64,000 bases of DNA from Azadirachta indica (lineage: Eukaryota > Streptophyta > Magnoliopsida > Sapindales > Meliaceae): contig CM040450.1 of the NCBI GenBank assembly GCA_022749755.1, forward strand, positions 4,268,913 through 4,332,912, given 5' to 3'. Within the stretch, counting starts at the first letter, position 1, and each line of letters opens with the position of its first letter. The translations under genes and the position numbers were made by a program. The notes under the pieces are model-generated. The model saw nothing but the letters and a program-made list of their open reading frames with translations, was not told the origin of the DNA and did no database searches. Positions 36,247-48,392 of the stretch are shown here, in pieces.

Positions 36247-39200
36247 ATGGACTCCGTGGACCCTTCCCGAGCTTTTGTCAACAACGTAAAGCGTCTCGTT
36301 GTTAAGGTCTGCTCTCTTCACTGCCTGCTACTTCTTTTTGATTTTTATTTCTATTGCCTTAAATGTCCACTTTTGCTTTGAGCGTTGATGGATTTAAATG
36401 TGAAAGGGAACTTATTTTTGGATATTGAAATCTGCGTTTTTTAAATAATTTGTATGCCCTGCTTATTCTGATTTTATTGACTCATATATTGCTGCCATGG
36501 CTATTAAGGATTTAGAACTAATTTCTGCTTGTTATTCTTGGATAAATCTGATTATTGTTTTATTGTTTTAATTCTCGTTATATTTTATTGTATTCTCTGG
36601 GATCTATTTTGCTTCTTTGATTTTGGATTGTTATTATCTGTATCTAAACTGCTCTATCACTGAATGATCAACCATGTAGTAGAGGTGCATGAGTTTACGT
36701 CGTAGAAAATGTATTGTTGAATTGCATTTGGGCTGTATTTAAATTCCACTTTCATGACTGCGCGTATAGTGTTGAAGAATCAATTAGAAATAATTAAAGT
36801 TCATCATCCCTGTCGTAAGAATTTGATGTACCTTAATTACTAGTGAACTTGTTGAACTAATTATTAGTTGTGTACAGGCATTGGAATTATGCTAGAGCTC
36901 CATTTTTTTTTTTTTTTGGTATCAGATTACAAAACCATAGTGCTCCGTTTTTTATATATGTGTGTGTGCGCCTTTGTTTTTAATTTTTAATTTTTTATTT
37001 ATTAAAGGTTGGAACAGCTGTGGTTACTCGATCTGAGGGAAGATTAGCTTTGGGCAGACTTGGAGCTCTCTGTGAGCAGGTATGTTGAATGACTAAACAA
37101 GAATTTTTGAAAAACTTAGGGACAAGAAATAGGATATGGATGAAGCAGTTTAATTGTGGCATTATTATGATCAACTGTCCTGAAACTTTTCTGTTACTGT
37201 TCTTTGGAAACCTATAATATGAGTTGAGTTTTGGCTGACAAGGTATCTTTCCAATGAACTGCCTGCAGCTTAAAGAGTTAAATTCTCAAGGCTACGAGAT
37301 TATTTTAGTTACTTCAGGTGCTGTTGGTCTTGGTCGCCAAAGGCTCAGATACAGGAAATTGGTCAATAGCAGGTTCTCAAAGTTTCCTTTTTCTCTAATG
37401 AATTTAGATTTTGGAATTGTGTATTTCATGTCAATTTTCTCCTTGTAAGTTATATTCACATATGCTTTAATCAGTTGAATCTTTTGACAAATAGTAGAAG
37501 TTATTTTAGCTAACTGATTATGAGGTAATGGTTGAAAACAGCATGTGTAAATTTGAGTTATCAATTATTCCAATAGACAAAATAAAATTGAAGAAATGCA
37601 GAATATGAAAAATGATAAGCACATGAACCCACACAGATGAACAATCAACCAAATTTTGAGTTAACATGTGCAGTGCCACATGCAGAAATACAAGTTTTCT
37701 TCTGCTAGGGTCAGTATCAAGGAGTGCTTCTCTAACAAAATTAATACGTGTTTTGTAGCTTGGCTGATCTCCAAAAGCCGCAACATGAGCTTGATGGAAA
37801 GGCTTGTGCAGCTGTCGGCCAGAGTAGCCTCATGGCCCTTTATGATACCTTGTTCAGCCAGGTGAAGTATAATACTTGTTTTCATTCTCTTTTATTTCCT
37901 TTTTTTTGTTTTTCCCTTTTTGGGATTTGGTTAGGAGAAGTACGGGGCTGGATTTCTGCCAATTATCAACTTTACACATGCTTTCCCACGCTTTACCATT
38001 TCCATTGTAACTATATAATTTTGTTGTAATTGCTAAATGTAAGTTTTCTTAATGCAGCTTGATGTGACCTCATCTCAACTTCTAGTGACGGATAGTGATT
38101 TTAGGGACGAAGATTTCAGAAAGCGACTCTGTCAAACTGTTCAATCATTGTTATCCCTCAGAGTTATTCCTATTTTCAACGAAAATGATGCAGTTAGTAC
38201 AAGAAAAGCACCATACGAGGTACTTCTGCATTTAAAATGAACCTTTTAAGCATGTTTTGTTATTTTAAATTCCTTTCCCTCCCTCTCTTTGGGATTATGG
38301 AGTTATTCTACTGTTTGAAGTTTTATCTCAATGTGATATCACTTATTTAAAGTTTTATAGTTACCAACTTTGGGTAAGAAACTCACTACTAGCCTTCTTG
38401 CTAGGACCTTATGGGGCTTGGTCATGTTCTAAGACAGGCTGGCAATATCAGAGTGGAATGTAACATTTGCATTATATGGCTGGTTTTTGGGGAGATTGTG
38501 TGTTAAATAATTCTCATGCATGTTTCCAATAAGACCTGCCAGTGGTATTAGTTCTTTTTTTTTTTTGCTGTAGAAGTTAAAACAGTGTAGGCGCAGATCT
38601 ACATTTAAGCCAACAACCATAATGTTTATAGCTACTGACTTCTAAAGCCTTTTATTGAATGATAAGACCTGTGCATTCTCGTATGTAAACTGAGCATGCA
38701 CATGTACCCATATTACTGTTCTTGTATGGGATAGTTAAAGTTTTGCACCAAATGATAAGAATGGCCAACTCAAGGAGCACATCATTACTGTTGTACTAGA
38801 ATACAGATGGTCATAGTAAAGATATTTCATTGGAATAATTGTTTTATAAATTGTTAGAACCTGGCACTGAGCAGTAAGAATACTAAACTCATGAGCATAG
38901 GTCACTGTAGCAGTACTAGGTGACAATGGTAAAGACACCTTGTAGTTGTTAGTTTTTTTTCAAATCCTTCGAGATAAAGCTTCTGCTGTTTTTGTTTGTC
39001 TGATGTCCTTTTTAATTCTTTAGCTCTTGTTTTTGTTCTTATGAACTGGTCCTTGTTTCTTTTTCTTCTTTAAATCTTTTGACAATATGCCTTTTTCTTC
39101 TGATAATATAATCTCTTTGCAGGATTCCTCTGGTATATTTTGGGATAATGACAGTCTGGCAGGTCTGTTGGCTCTGGAATTAAAAGCTGATCTTCTTATT

Positions 39201-42200
39201 CTGTTGAGTGATGTGGATGGCCTCTACAGTGGTCCTCCAAGTGACCCAAAATCAAAGCTAATCCATACATATGTGAAACAAAAGCACCAAGGAGAAATAA
39301 CATTTGGAGACAAGTCCAGACTTGGAAGAGGGGGTATGACTGCTAAAGTCAATGCAGCTGTCTGTGCAGCATATGCTGGTATCCCTGTCGTTATCACTAG
39401 GTATGACCAAATTTAAACTCTAGATACCTGCTATAATATAATCATTCTGCTATTGGTCCAAATGCTTCTAATAGTCACATTGGGTAAACTGGTTATGCTC
39501 ATAAATCAGGTAGTTTATCATCTAACCGTTGTCAGAAGAACGCTAGTTTCATTTATGTAGTGTGGACTGTTTCATAATTGTATTCTAACTCTTCTTACAA
39601 CTCTTTTGAAGTGGCTATGCAACAGACAGCATAATAAAGGTGCTTCAAGGAAAGCGTACTGGCACTCTCTTCCACAAAGATGCACATTTATGGTATTCAG
39701 TAAAACAAGCTGGAGCCCGTGAGATGGCAGTTGCAGCGCGGGAGTGTTCCAGACGTCTTCAGGTGAGTTTAAGAGTTGTATTCAGAGTCTGTCTTTCTCT
39801 AAACATTCTGCTCTTTGTGGATATTTTATTTGGAGCATGGACATTATGACTGATGAAGATTGAATATTTATATAAATAATCCAAATTGCAGGGTTTACAA
39901 TCCCAAGATAGGAGGAAAATTTTGCTTGACATTGCTGATGCCCTAGAGGCAAATGAAGGCTTGATCAAGGTTGAGAATGAAGCTGATGTTGCTGCTGCAC
40001 GGGAGGCTGGATACGAGAAATCACTTATATCCCGTTTAGCTTTGAAGCCTGGGAAGGCAAGCCTTGAGAATTACTTGAATTTTTCTGATAGGGAATTTGC
40101 TCATCTATTTAAAGTTTGTGTACAATTGTTTCATTATCTGCAGTGTCGTTTTATCAAAAAGCTGATATCATATAGTCTCTAAAATGAGTACATAATTGAT
40201 TTTTATCTGGATCATGGTCCTTTACAGATCTCTGGTCTTGCAAAATCTATTCGTGTACTAGCAGAGATGGAAGAACCAATTGGTCGTATGTTAAAGAGAA
40301 CAGAGGTGAGGAAATCTTCTGGAATTCTGTTTATTTGGTAAACAATCAACCAAGGATATTTATTTAGCAGGTCTTCTTCCCATGAAAATGATATTATTTG
40401 CTTACATTATTGCTTTTGGTTTCAAGTTGATTGCAGTAGTATTAAAAACGAATATCAAGTTTTAATTGCTTCAGGGATCCATAAAAGTGAATTGACTATT
40501 TAAGTGCCTCTTTACTTTAGTACTCACTTTGACCCTTTTGGTGACTGCTCGTGTGTCCAGCTTGCAGATGGACTCATCCTGGAGAAAACATCATGTCCTT
40601 TGGGTGTCCTCCTGATTGTATTTGAGTCTCGACCTGATGCCCTAGTCCAGGTACAAAAGATTTTGCTTTGTATCAAATCCTGAAGCATGTATTGACTGAA
40701 AAAAGGACAAGAGACATTGATCTTGCAAAGCTTTTAACTAGTCAGATTTCAAGCTTATAGCTATAATTTTATGGATGCTTGTGGTATTTTCTTGAGTACT
40801 GATCACATCTTGTTCCAAATGGTTCAATAGATAGCTTCACTGGCAATTCGAAGTGGAAATGGTCTCCTGCTGAAAGGAGGTAAAGAAGCTAGGCGATCAA
40901 ATGCAATCTTGCACAAGGTTTGGTTTGATGGTTCTAGGCAATAGTTTCTTTAACTTGAGGATTAAGTCAACCACTTTTCCTTTTCTCATCTGTCATGTTC
41001 TTTTTCAATTTCATTTGTGTTTTAGGTCATTACTTCAGCCATCCCAGATACTGTTGGTAACAAACTTATTGGACTTGTGACATCTAGAGATGAGATTCCT
41101 GACTTGCTCAAGGTGAAAAGTGAATTTTGAAAAGCCGTCAGTGGTTCTCTGATTATGTTGGCTTTTAACTGTTTTTTTTCCTTACACAGCTTGATGATGT
41201 GATAGATCTTGTCATCCCCAGAGGCAGCAATAAGCTTGTTTCTCAAATCAAGGATTCAACAAAAATTCCTGTACTTGGTCATGCTGGTAAGACTGGTTCT
41301 TTAACTCATATGTCATGACTACAAACTACAGCTTTGAGTAAAAATCAGTTTTTTCTTCCCAGATGGAATTTGTCATGTTTATATTGATAAATCAGCGGAC
41401 ATGGATAAGGCAAAGCGCATTGTTCTGGACGCAAAGACAGATTATCCTGCAGCCTGTAATGCTATGGTAATTTCAGATCACAACTTGTGACTCACTGTCA
41501 TTATCCACCTAGTTGTGTGCTCATAAGCATATTTGATGGAGTTTCACTTTTTATTTACTGTATGTATGCTGCAACGGGATTATCAAATTGCAGTTTCTAT
41601 CTTTTGCAGACCTCTTAGTGCTGTTTATTATGATATTTCCAGGAAACACTTCTTGTACACAAGGACTTGTCAAGTAATGATGGGCTTAGTGAGCTTATTT
41701 TAGAACTTCAACGTGAAGGTATGCATAAATGACTTCTCATTGGCCTAATGTCTATTTGATATTCACTGATTAAACAGCTGGTATGTCAGGTTGTTGAAGG
41801 TATGCATAAATGACTTCTCATTGGCCTAATGTCTATTTGATATTCACTGATTAAACAGCTGGTATGTCAGGTTGTTGTTCACAATCAAGAAGTTGAAACT
41901 TTTCATGTCCTTAGTGTAGGTGCAAAAAGGTTTAGAAACTAGATAATTTGGCTCCATGGAGGTCTATCTTCTGGCAAGTCTAGATTTAAAATAGAACTTC
42001 AATACAGGAGCAGGGATCTGAAGGCAGCATTGTTGTTAAATTGCTAGGGTGCAACTTATTGTATTTATATGTACTGTGGCTAGGGAACATAAGAGTGACA
42101 GCTTGACAATTTCAATTTTATCCATTTCAGGTGTTAAATTATTTGGTGGACCAAGAGCAAGTAATTTGCTAAATATTCCGGAGACACGCACATTCCATTA

Positions 42201-43920
42201 TGAGTACAATTCAACAGCTTGCACAATTGAAATTGTGGATGATGTTCATGCTGCCATTGATCACATACATCAACACGGAAGGCATGTTGACATCTCTTAG
42301 ATATCATTTTATTTTTCCTTAGTTTGTATCTTCTTGGAGATGAAAGTTGTGTATGGTGGTTCCTCTAACTTCTTTTACCCTCTTTTTCAGTGCTCACACT
42401 GATTGCATTGTCACAGAAGATCAAGAAGTTGCTGAAATATTTTTACGCCGGGTTGACAGGTAAGCTTAGTTTTGCTTTGTGAGCCAGCATGCTGAAACTT
42501 GTAAGACATGATTGTGGCATATATCCTTAGCCACCGAATTATATATTTTCTGAAGGGAAGTTTTTATTTTAGCTATACTCTCTGTGAGAATTATAGGTAA
42601 AGCAAGAATGTTTTGACTGACTGCAGCATAAGCTATGAATGACAAAACCAGACTTCTTGCTGTCAGCATGGCTAATTTTGGAGTTTCCCTATGTGCATGA
42701 CTAAGATAGGCGACACTAGCAACATTCTTTATTAATGACCACCTTATACTACTTCCATGTCACCAGTCTCTGCTTTTACATTTTGCCTCTATACAGAAGC
42801 AGAGGGGGCTTTCTTTCCTTTATATAAAAATCAAGAGCCTCTTCCCTTTTTGCCCATTGCAACACTTTCCATTTACTCAATGCAATCACTGTTGTTTCTG
42901 CAGCCAACATTCTCAGCCTAAAATGGTCATTTTTCCCCATATGTCTCCCCTCAGAACCTGAATCAATTCTCAAATATTTTTGGACCTTTGAGGGCCAATG
43001 TTCTAAAGGTTTGACACTTGCTCCATTAATTCTGCCCTCAGGTAGCCGAGAACCCATTACAAGTCATTTCCTTGTCTCCCTTAATTTCCTTTCCAAGCCA
43101 GAAAAGCAAATTAGGGGAAAAATTGTTATAGGAGCTTTGAAATTCTCAATACAGAATGATTAGGAGTGTGTACATGATGATATAGACTTCTAGGGAATAT
43201 CAGGGGTGACAGTGTTTCAAGATGGGTTCTAATGTAGCTTAAGATGGTGCCTCCATGATGGCATTTTTGCTCAAGTCTGTAATTTGTGGTGTACGTCCTA
43301 CTTGAATGGAATTATAGACATCATTTCTCCAGAAAAGGATTGCTACATATGCTCCTTTTTGTTTCCATGTCTTAAGGTTCATAGTCACTGTAGGGTTGCT
43401 CTATTCTTGGGTCCAATATTCTGCAAACGTGTTCTCTACTATTTGCACATTTTGAGATTGGTAACTTTGCTGCTTATGTCAACAGTGCTGCTGTATTTCA
43501 TAATGCGAGTACACGATTCTGTGATGGAGCACGGTTTGGACTTGGTGCAGAGGTATGGAACCTTCCTGCATTACTGGTGTGCAACACAAAAGTTTAATCT
43601 TGTTGTGTTCTCATATTTTACTGGTTGTATTTGATGGAGAAACAGGTTGGAATCAGTACAAGCAGGATTCATGCGCGAGGTCCAGTAGGAGTTGAGGGAT
43701 TATTGACAACACGATGGTATGCAAATTCTGATAAAATATTTCTCAAACTTTTAGTTACCACGTAATATATGTCAGACTACCGGATATAATTTTATATGCT
43801 GCATTAAACCTGGTTGCTCTTCTTTACTATTAATGTAGGATTTTGAGAGGGAGTGGGCAGGTGGTAGACGGTGATACAGGAGTAATTTATACCCACAAGG
43901 ATATTCCCTTGCAATCCTAG
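36247..43920 (+). CDS. P5CS: delta-1-pyrroline-5-carboxylate synthase
   Basis: Bifunctional proline-synthesis enzyme: ATP-dependent glutamate 5-kinase, then NADPH-dependent gamma-glutamyl phosphate reductase. Twenty exons: 36247-36306, 37008-37079, 37269-37372, 37759-37861, 38058-38219, 39123-39400, 39612-39762, 39892-40056, 40228-40305, 40561-40650, 40831-40917, 41026-41112, 41190-41286, 41363-41466, 41643-41718, 42131-42281, 42391-42459, 43486-43552, 43646-43716, 43839-43920. They encode 717 aa, the usual length. Kinase motifs include [15 protein letters not shown] (59-73) and [10 protein letters not shown]. Phe128, corresponding to the residue linked to proline feedback inhibition in Vigna P5CS (reported as 129), is kept. 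Reductase motifs include [32 protein letters not shown] and the catalytic Cys543 in YPAACNAM. Introns 8 and 16 have GC donors (40057, 42282). The stop follows IPLQS. A second possible first exon lies at 35156. Confidence 0.97.
41714..41877 (+). repeat. perfect 81-bp tandem duplication at P5CS intron 15 donor
   Basis: The sequence beginning TGAAGGTATGCATAAATGAC is present twice with period 81 (second copy from 41795), identical over 164 bases. The unit starts five bases before the exon 15 donor, so the second copy carries a decoy GAAG|GTATGC donor at 41800. Perfect identity implies a very recent event. Use of the decoy would add 81 nt (27 codons) in frame to exon 15. Confidence 0.95.
42776..43160 (-). 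repeat. possible retroelement fragment in P5CS intron 17
   Basis: Intron 17 is about 1 kb, longer than its neighbours. It contains a minus-strand ORF of 93 codons (42776-43057) with balanced, non-repetitive composition ([20 protein letters not shown] near the start). It looks like a piece of an inserted protein-coding element. I cannot name the family. Confidence 0.25.
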
Positions 43921-44730
43921 CTGCTTATGGTTCTAAACTATGGCGTGCAGTCTTCTTAGTGTTTCTTGTATTATAATATCGCTTGCTGCTTCGGAGTCTA
44001 TTTATTGTTTTAGCATATATTTATTGTCCTATTGCCTATTTACCTTGCCACAGTCTTAGATGCTTGGAAGTATAACATCATTTAGTCAAAATTTTTCTCA
44101 AATGAATAACAGAATTCAAATCCAATAAGAGAAGGGAAGAAATCAAGTCCATCATTAGTCGCCGAACTTTTTTTTGGTAGTAGCGTTTGGGTCCTTGAGT
44201 TTTCATTTTTAATAAATACGATATGGTTTTGTTTATTTGTATCAAATAAGTCTTTTAAACCGTACATAAACGATCAAATTAGCATTAGAATACTAAATTT
44301 TGACCATCACAATATTATGTAACTTTGAATAGTATTAACCATCACAACACATGCAACTTAACACATAACGTGTTTCAGTCATTTGAGTAGGGATTAGGAA
44401 TCTATTTGATAGTAAAAGGTAAACTATATTCTTATTTGTGACAATACAAAATTACATAATAACAAAATATAGCCCTCGCTCTTATTGATCTATGCTGGGA
44501 ATTGCAGCTACAGATGCCACTGTAGGCTGGAGACTGCTAACTGTTATACCAAGAATCATTCGAGCTTAAAAAATTGTAGCAAAAAAATTCTTCTTCTATT
44601 AATTTATTCTTGCTAGATTCATCAATATGGCAATTTGTATTTTCTAACAGCAGGTTTTCTCTGGACTACCAATATTTTCCTGCATGAAGTCTCCAAACTC
44701 AATGGCTAATCGATGTTGGAAAATCATCCG
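43921..44730. other. convergent spacer between P5CS and the first AKR gene
   Basis: Holds the 3' ends of both genes. A stretch around 44150-44260 (GTTTGGGTCCTTGAG) resembles dispersed plant repeat. No other gene. Confidence 0.45.
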
Positions 44731-46623
44731 TCATATTTCCCCATCCCAAAGTTCTTCAAGGCTTTTGTAAGGACTATTAGTTTCATGGACTGCAAAAGTC
44801 CCTTGTAGGAGCCTTTGCTGCAATGCAAATAAGCAAGTTTTATGTTATGAAGAGGCAATTCTAAGACTTTAAACATGGAGAAAAATTTGTACATAGGCTA
44901 GTCTGTTTACCTGCTTGATGTTTGAAATTTTGGAGAAGAGCTCTGGCGGAATAAACCAATCGAACAAGTTCAAGTTTTCCTTGATCCTAGATTCGGTCAC
45001 ACTCTTGGGAAGGATGCTGTGACCCGACTGGAGACCCCAGCGGAGAGCTACCTGTGCTGGTGACTTGTTAAGTTTTTCTGCAATTTCAATCAGTATCGGT
45101 TCCTGTAGGACTTCTCCCTTCACCCAAGACCCTGGAGATCCCATGGGAGAGTATGCCTGTACTAAAAATTATTAGTTAGATGGCTTTGAATTCAAGTCTG
45201 CAATAAAGTAGGCATTTAGAAATTTTTGAAGTTATACCGAGAGATGAACTCCAGTTGACTTGCAAAATTCATGAAGGGCTGGTTGCTGCCAGGCAGGGTG
45301 ACATTCCACTTGATTGACAGCAGGCTTCACTTTTGCGTATGAATACAGTTCTTTCAGCTTCTTTGTTGAAAAGTTGCTCACTCCAATTGCCCGCGTCTTC
45401 CCGGATTCATACAGTCCTTCCATTGCAGCCCAAGTTTCTGGAAGACATGTTGGAAGCATGATTTCAGGGTCAAACCCTCGGGTTCCAGGTTTTGTCCGAA
45501 ATGGCCAATGTATCTGTAATGCAAAGGAAACATTCCAACAAACTGCTCAATCATGGTAGACGAAGCTATACAAATCTCTACAGCCTAAGCAACGTATTTT
45601 CCCATGCTTATTTTTAAGGTCAATCTTTGTAAATAGCTTGTTGCATGTTTATGATAGTGTTTATGGATTTAACATTGCAACTTCTCCTGATTTATTTACT
45701 CTTAGAGAGTCTAGACAAACAAACTTTAAGCTACAAATCTCTTCTGTAAGAACTTAAGTATAGGAAGAAGCATACAAGGTATAAATCAATGTAGTCGAGT
45801 CGCAGATGTTCTAAACTGCTGCTGAGAGCCTTCGGGACATCCTCGGGTGAATGGTCGCTACACCTGTAAATTTCCAATTTGAAGTCAAATGAACGAGGCA
45901 TTATATTTTTATTTAAGACGTATAGAGCCAAAATTCAAGTAAGCTAAAAAGTGATTGTAGGCCAAAATTCATTAATCTATATTCAAGTGATCCAAAATGT
46001 ACAAATTTAGATTGGTTCGAAAGCAGATGTAGGAGAAAACACGTACTTAGCTACAAAATATCGAACTGGAAAGAAGAAAACGTTTAAAAGAGAGAACATA
46101 TACCATAGTTTAGATGTGATAAAAAGCTCATCACGCTTCACCACACCTGTCGAAAAGATTTCCTTAAGAGCTGCACCCACCTGCATTACATCACAAGAAA
46201 AAAAAAGCTCGGAGAACTGACTAAATAAATAAATAATAAATCACCTGTATACACACAACATTTTACGTGAGAAGAAGGGTAAATCATGAAAAAAGTTCAC
46301 CTCTTTTTCATTATCATAAACATAAGCGCAATCGATATGCCTGTAACCAGCCTGCAGAACATTGGAACAAAAAGAGACGAAAAAAAAAAAAGAAAAAGAA
46401 AAATAAAAAGAAAAGCTCAAATCATCATGATTATATAAAAAACTGTGGACGATATACTGAAAGAATAATTGAATATATATAAAAGAAGAACCTTGACGGC
46501 GGCGATGACAGCTTGGCCGACGGCACCCGGCGGAGCTTTCCATGTTCCGAGGCCAACAGAGGGCATTTTAGCCCCCGTATTGAGCTCAAAATAGAGCGGG
46601 CCATGTTTAGCTGCTTCACTCAT
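44731..46623 (-). CDS. aldo-keto reductase, AKR4C type (gene A)
   Basis: NADPH-dependent reductase of aldehydes and ketones; plant AKR4C enzymes detoxify reactive carbonyls. Seven exons in transcript order: 46623-46492, 46351-46301, 46180-46104, 45863-45776, 45513-45238, 45156-44911 and 44817-44731, encoding 318 aa. Signatures: [20 protein letters not shown] at the N terminus, the catalytic tetrad Asp51, Tyr56, Lys85 (SKLW) and His118 (IHWP), [21 protein letters not shown] and the NADPH-binding [13 protein letters not shown]. The C terminus ends [10 protein letters not shown]. It keeps [14 protein letters not shown], the standard family form. All introns are GT-AG. It is the most divergent of the four genes here and is separated from the others by the MAM33 gene. 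Confidence 0.94.
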
Positions 46624-48392
46624 ATTCTTCTACAACAATAACCAAAACAATGATGACACACAACATATATAAAGGTTAATCCTTGTTATTACAATGCTGC
46701 TATATATGCTGTTCATTCAATAATGAATTTATAGAATTCGAATAAATATTTTAACTCTGTGAGCACTATTCCCGAAATTTTCTGCTTCAGACTCGGCAAC
46801 TGGTGGCCTGTACCTCCCCAAACTCTTTGAGCAATTTCAAGTTACTTAATATCCGTTCATGTGGGGTGCTGTTATTTTTACATAGAGATATTCACGGCAC
46901 GAATTTTGGATCTCCGTATTCCTCAAGAAAATGTTTTCAAGCATATGTTTTCGAAAGTTGTGGCCATGTCTTAATTTACCAAGACTGTACAATTGCTTGA
47001 ATTAATTTAATTGTAAATTGAAAGTCTTAGTTGACAAATGGTAATTAGAGATTGGAGCATTTGAGTTGCAAATCAGGGCCGGGAAGTCTGGCTCGCCCCA
47101 TTTTGTCTCATTCCCAATCTTCAGGAGCAGTCAGGCGTCGTGTCAACTCGCTCCAAGAGAACTTATAATTTGGATTAGATGGATTATCATGATCTTTTTT
47201 TTTTTTTTTTTAAGAAAATAAAAATAAAAACTTTGTTTGATTACGTATTTGATAAAATTTAGGAAGTATTAATTTACAATTATATTCAACCATTTTATTA
47301 AAACGTGCTTTTAAAACAAATGGCTGAAAAAACCATTATTTTAAGTAGATATTAACGGCAAGAATTTTGGATTTGTTTGAGCCTAAAATTTGTAACCTAA
47401 AATTTATATTTACCACTTCATCATCTCATACATTAATTTTAATTAATTTAAAATATTAATAATTTGATATAATAAATTAATACATAAAATAAAATAAATA
47501 GCTCATTTAGAAAAACATTATTTTTACTTATTTCAAACACATTCTGTTTTCAATTTTAAGAACTACTTTTACTAAATTCGTTCTCTATTCTTAAAAGTGT
47601 TATTTTTAAAACATTAATCTTTTACTTGAATAGCTTTTAAATATTATTTTAAAAACGTTGTTCAATGGACTGTTCTCCTATTTTTCAAAAATAAAAATGT
47701 CTTGGCAAGAAAAATGTTTTGATCCTAACTCACATATAACTAAAAATAAACACCTAATTATTTATGCATTCGTGTTCTTTTGTCATATACAAAAATTCCA
47801 TCAATTCGCGACCAATGTTGTTTAAGCAAGTATTAATGCAGTAATTAAATAATAATATCTGAAGTTTGAAATCAAGTTGTGGAAAGTACAAATTGCAGTG
47901 AGTTGGACTATTAATTGGTTTCGTTTCAACATATCCAGTTTTGCAGTATTTATTTCCTTGACAAACCAAAATCTTTGCCTATATCCTGCTTATTCTTCTA
48001 GCTACATAATCCAAGCAGAGCATTTTGGCCACTGCAAATTGTTTATATCCCATCAGGCACGCACAGCAAGAAGATGGTGTAGATTCATCAGCAAACAAGT
48101 GAAGCTTCAAATGCAAGCAAGCAACAAAAACACAATTACTTATAATTAAAAAATTTATGTCACACAGTCTCCATCCTGATTTTATGATTTGGTTCAACAT
48201 AAGACCGACCATCACCTGTCTTGAAATGCCTATTTTTGGCACTTCATGGGTCAATACTTTTTTCCTCTCTTCCTAATAGGGTACAAGACCAGCTACAGGA
48301 CACTTCAACGATAAAAATACTTGAACAAATGCATAAGTGCAGCACCTGCCTCATAAACTCACCACGAAAATGTTTGCGGGTTGTTTATGAAG
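46624..48392. other. intergenic, no gene recognised
   Basis: Spacer between AKR gene A (5' end) and MAM33 (3' end). Short ORFs have no coding character. AT-rich apart from a GC-richer patch at about 47075-47160. Confidence 0.45.

Noticed and set aside
42049..42300. ORF continuing past P5CS exon 16 to a stop at 42298
   Set aside because: It results from reading through the GC donor; the next exon restores the conserved [13 protein letters not shown] segment only if splicing occurs at 42281.
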